This document shows, in pieces, positions 63,822 to 64,000 of a DNA stretch of 64,000 nt. Source of the DNA: Mustela lutreola (taxonomy: Eukaryota > Chordata > Mammalia > Carnivora > Mustelidae); assembly GCF_030435805.1 (NCBI RefSeq), contig NC_081303.1, positions 73,693,910 to 73,757,909 on the forward strand, in the 5' to 3' direction. The notes under the pieces are model-generated. The model saw only the letters and a program-made list of their open reading frames with translations. It ran no database searches and was not told the origin of the DNA. Both the position numbers and the translations under genes were made by a program. Position 1 is the stretch's first letter; every line of letters begins with the position of its first letter.

Positions 63822-64000
63822 TCATTTCATCTATTTATTTATTTTTAAGATTTTATTTACTTGAGAGAGAGCAAGAGAGCACACGAGCAGGTAGGGGAGG
63901 GGCAGAGGGAGAAGCAGCCTCCCGCTGAGCAGAGAGCCCAAGGATGTGGGGCTCGATCCCAGGACCGCAAGATCATGACCTGAGCTGAAGGCAGACATGT
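63822..64000 (-). repeat. CAN SINE, cut by the window edge
   Basis: tttatttatttatttttaag start and ggctcgatcccaggaccgc; the head lies beyond position 64000. Confidence 0.88.

Overview
The window is 64 kb of mammalian nuclear DNA. Its interspersed repeats are mostly tRNA-Lys-derived CAN SINEs, with heads like ggggcgcctgggtggctcag and tails with AAATAAATAAATAAAATCTTT. These are specific to Carnivora. The tail form (cctgcctctctgcctacttgtgatctctgtctgtc) looks to me most like mustelids, but that is an inference. Old L2, MIR, L1 and MaLR fragments complete a normal eutherian background.

Five protein-coding genes were recognised by reading their exons, checking splice sites and confirming that reading phases add up. 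Their order is that of human 1q22-q23 read backwards. BCAN (brevican, minus strand, 2.3-13.2 kb) is present from its probable first exon to the GPI-anchored terminal exon; its EGF, C-type lectin and sushi exons lie left of position 1. HAPLN2 (minus, 24.3-26.0 kb) is complete in coding sequence at 340 aa. GPATCH4 (plus, 37.3-43.5 kb) is complete at 429 aa. NAXE (minus, 43.9-46.3 kb) is complete at 288 aa and converges tail-to-tail with GPATCH4. TTC24 (minus, 50.5-55.3 kb) is complete at 541 aa. IQGAP3 (plus, from 60.06 kb) contributes only its first two coding exons and runs off the right edge.

BCAN and HAPLN2 are functional partners: a chondroitin-sulphate lectican and a hyaluronan link protein of the perineuronal and perinodal brain matrix, side by side in the same orientation. 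The other genes are housekeeping or proliferation genes: GPATCH4 (nucleolar G-patch protein), NAXE (mitochondrial NAD(P)HX epimerase), TTC24 (TPR protein of unknown role) and IQGAP3 (cell-cycle scaffold). CpG islands mark the GPATCH4, NAXE and IQGAP3 starts and the probable BCAN start. A further GC-rich block covers the 3' half of HAPLN2, and two small ones lie at 31.5 and 32.1 kb.

The remaining sequence is intronic or intergenic: about 35 CAN SINEs, a 32.5-34.8 kb L1 block, a solo class II ERV LTR at 35.1-35.7 kb with clean 6-bp target duplications, two MaLR-like LTRs and several minisatellites. No unknown biological system was found. The most notable items are the GPI-brevican exon, motifs resembling divergent CTCF sites around HAPLN2, a 21-bp repeat abutting the GPATCH4 start, a 19-bp repeat rich in E-boxes in IQGAP3 intron 2, and SINE pairs that share one target duplication.
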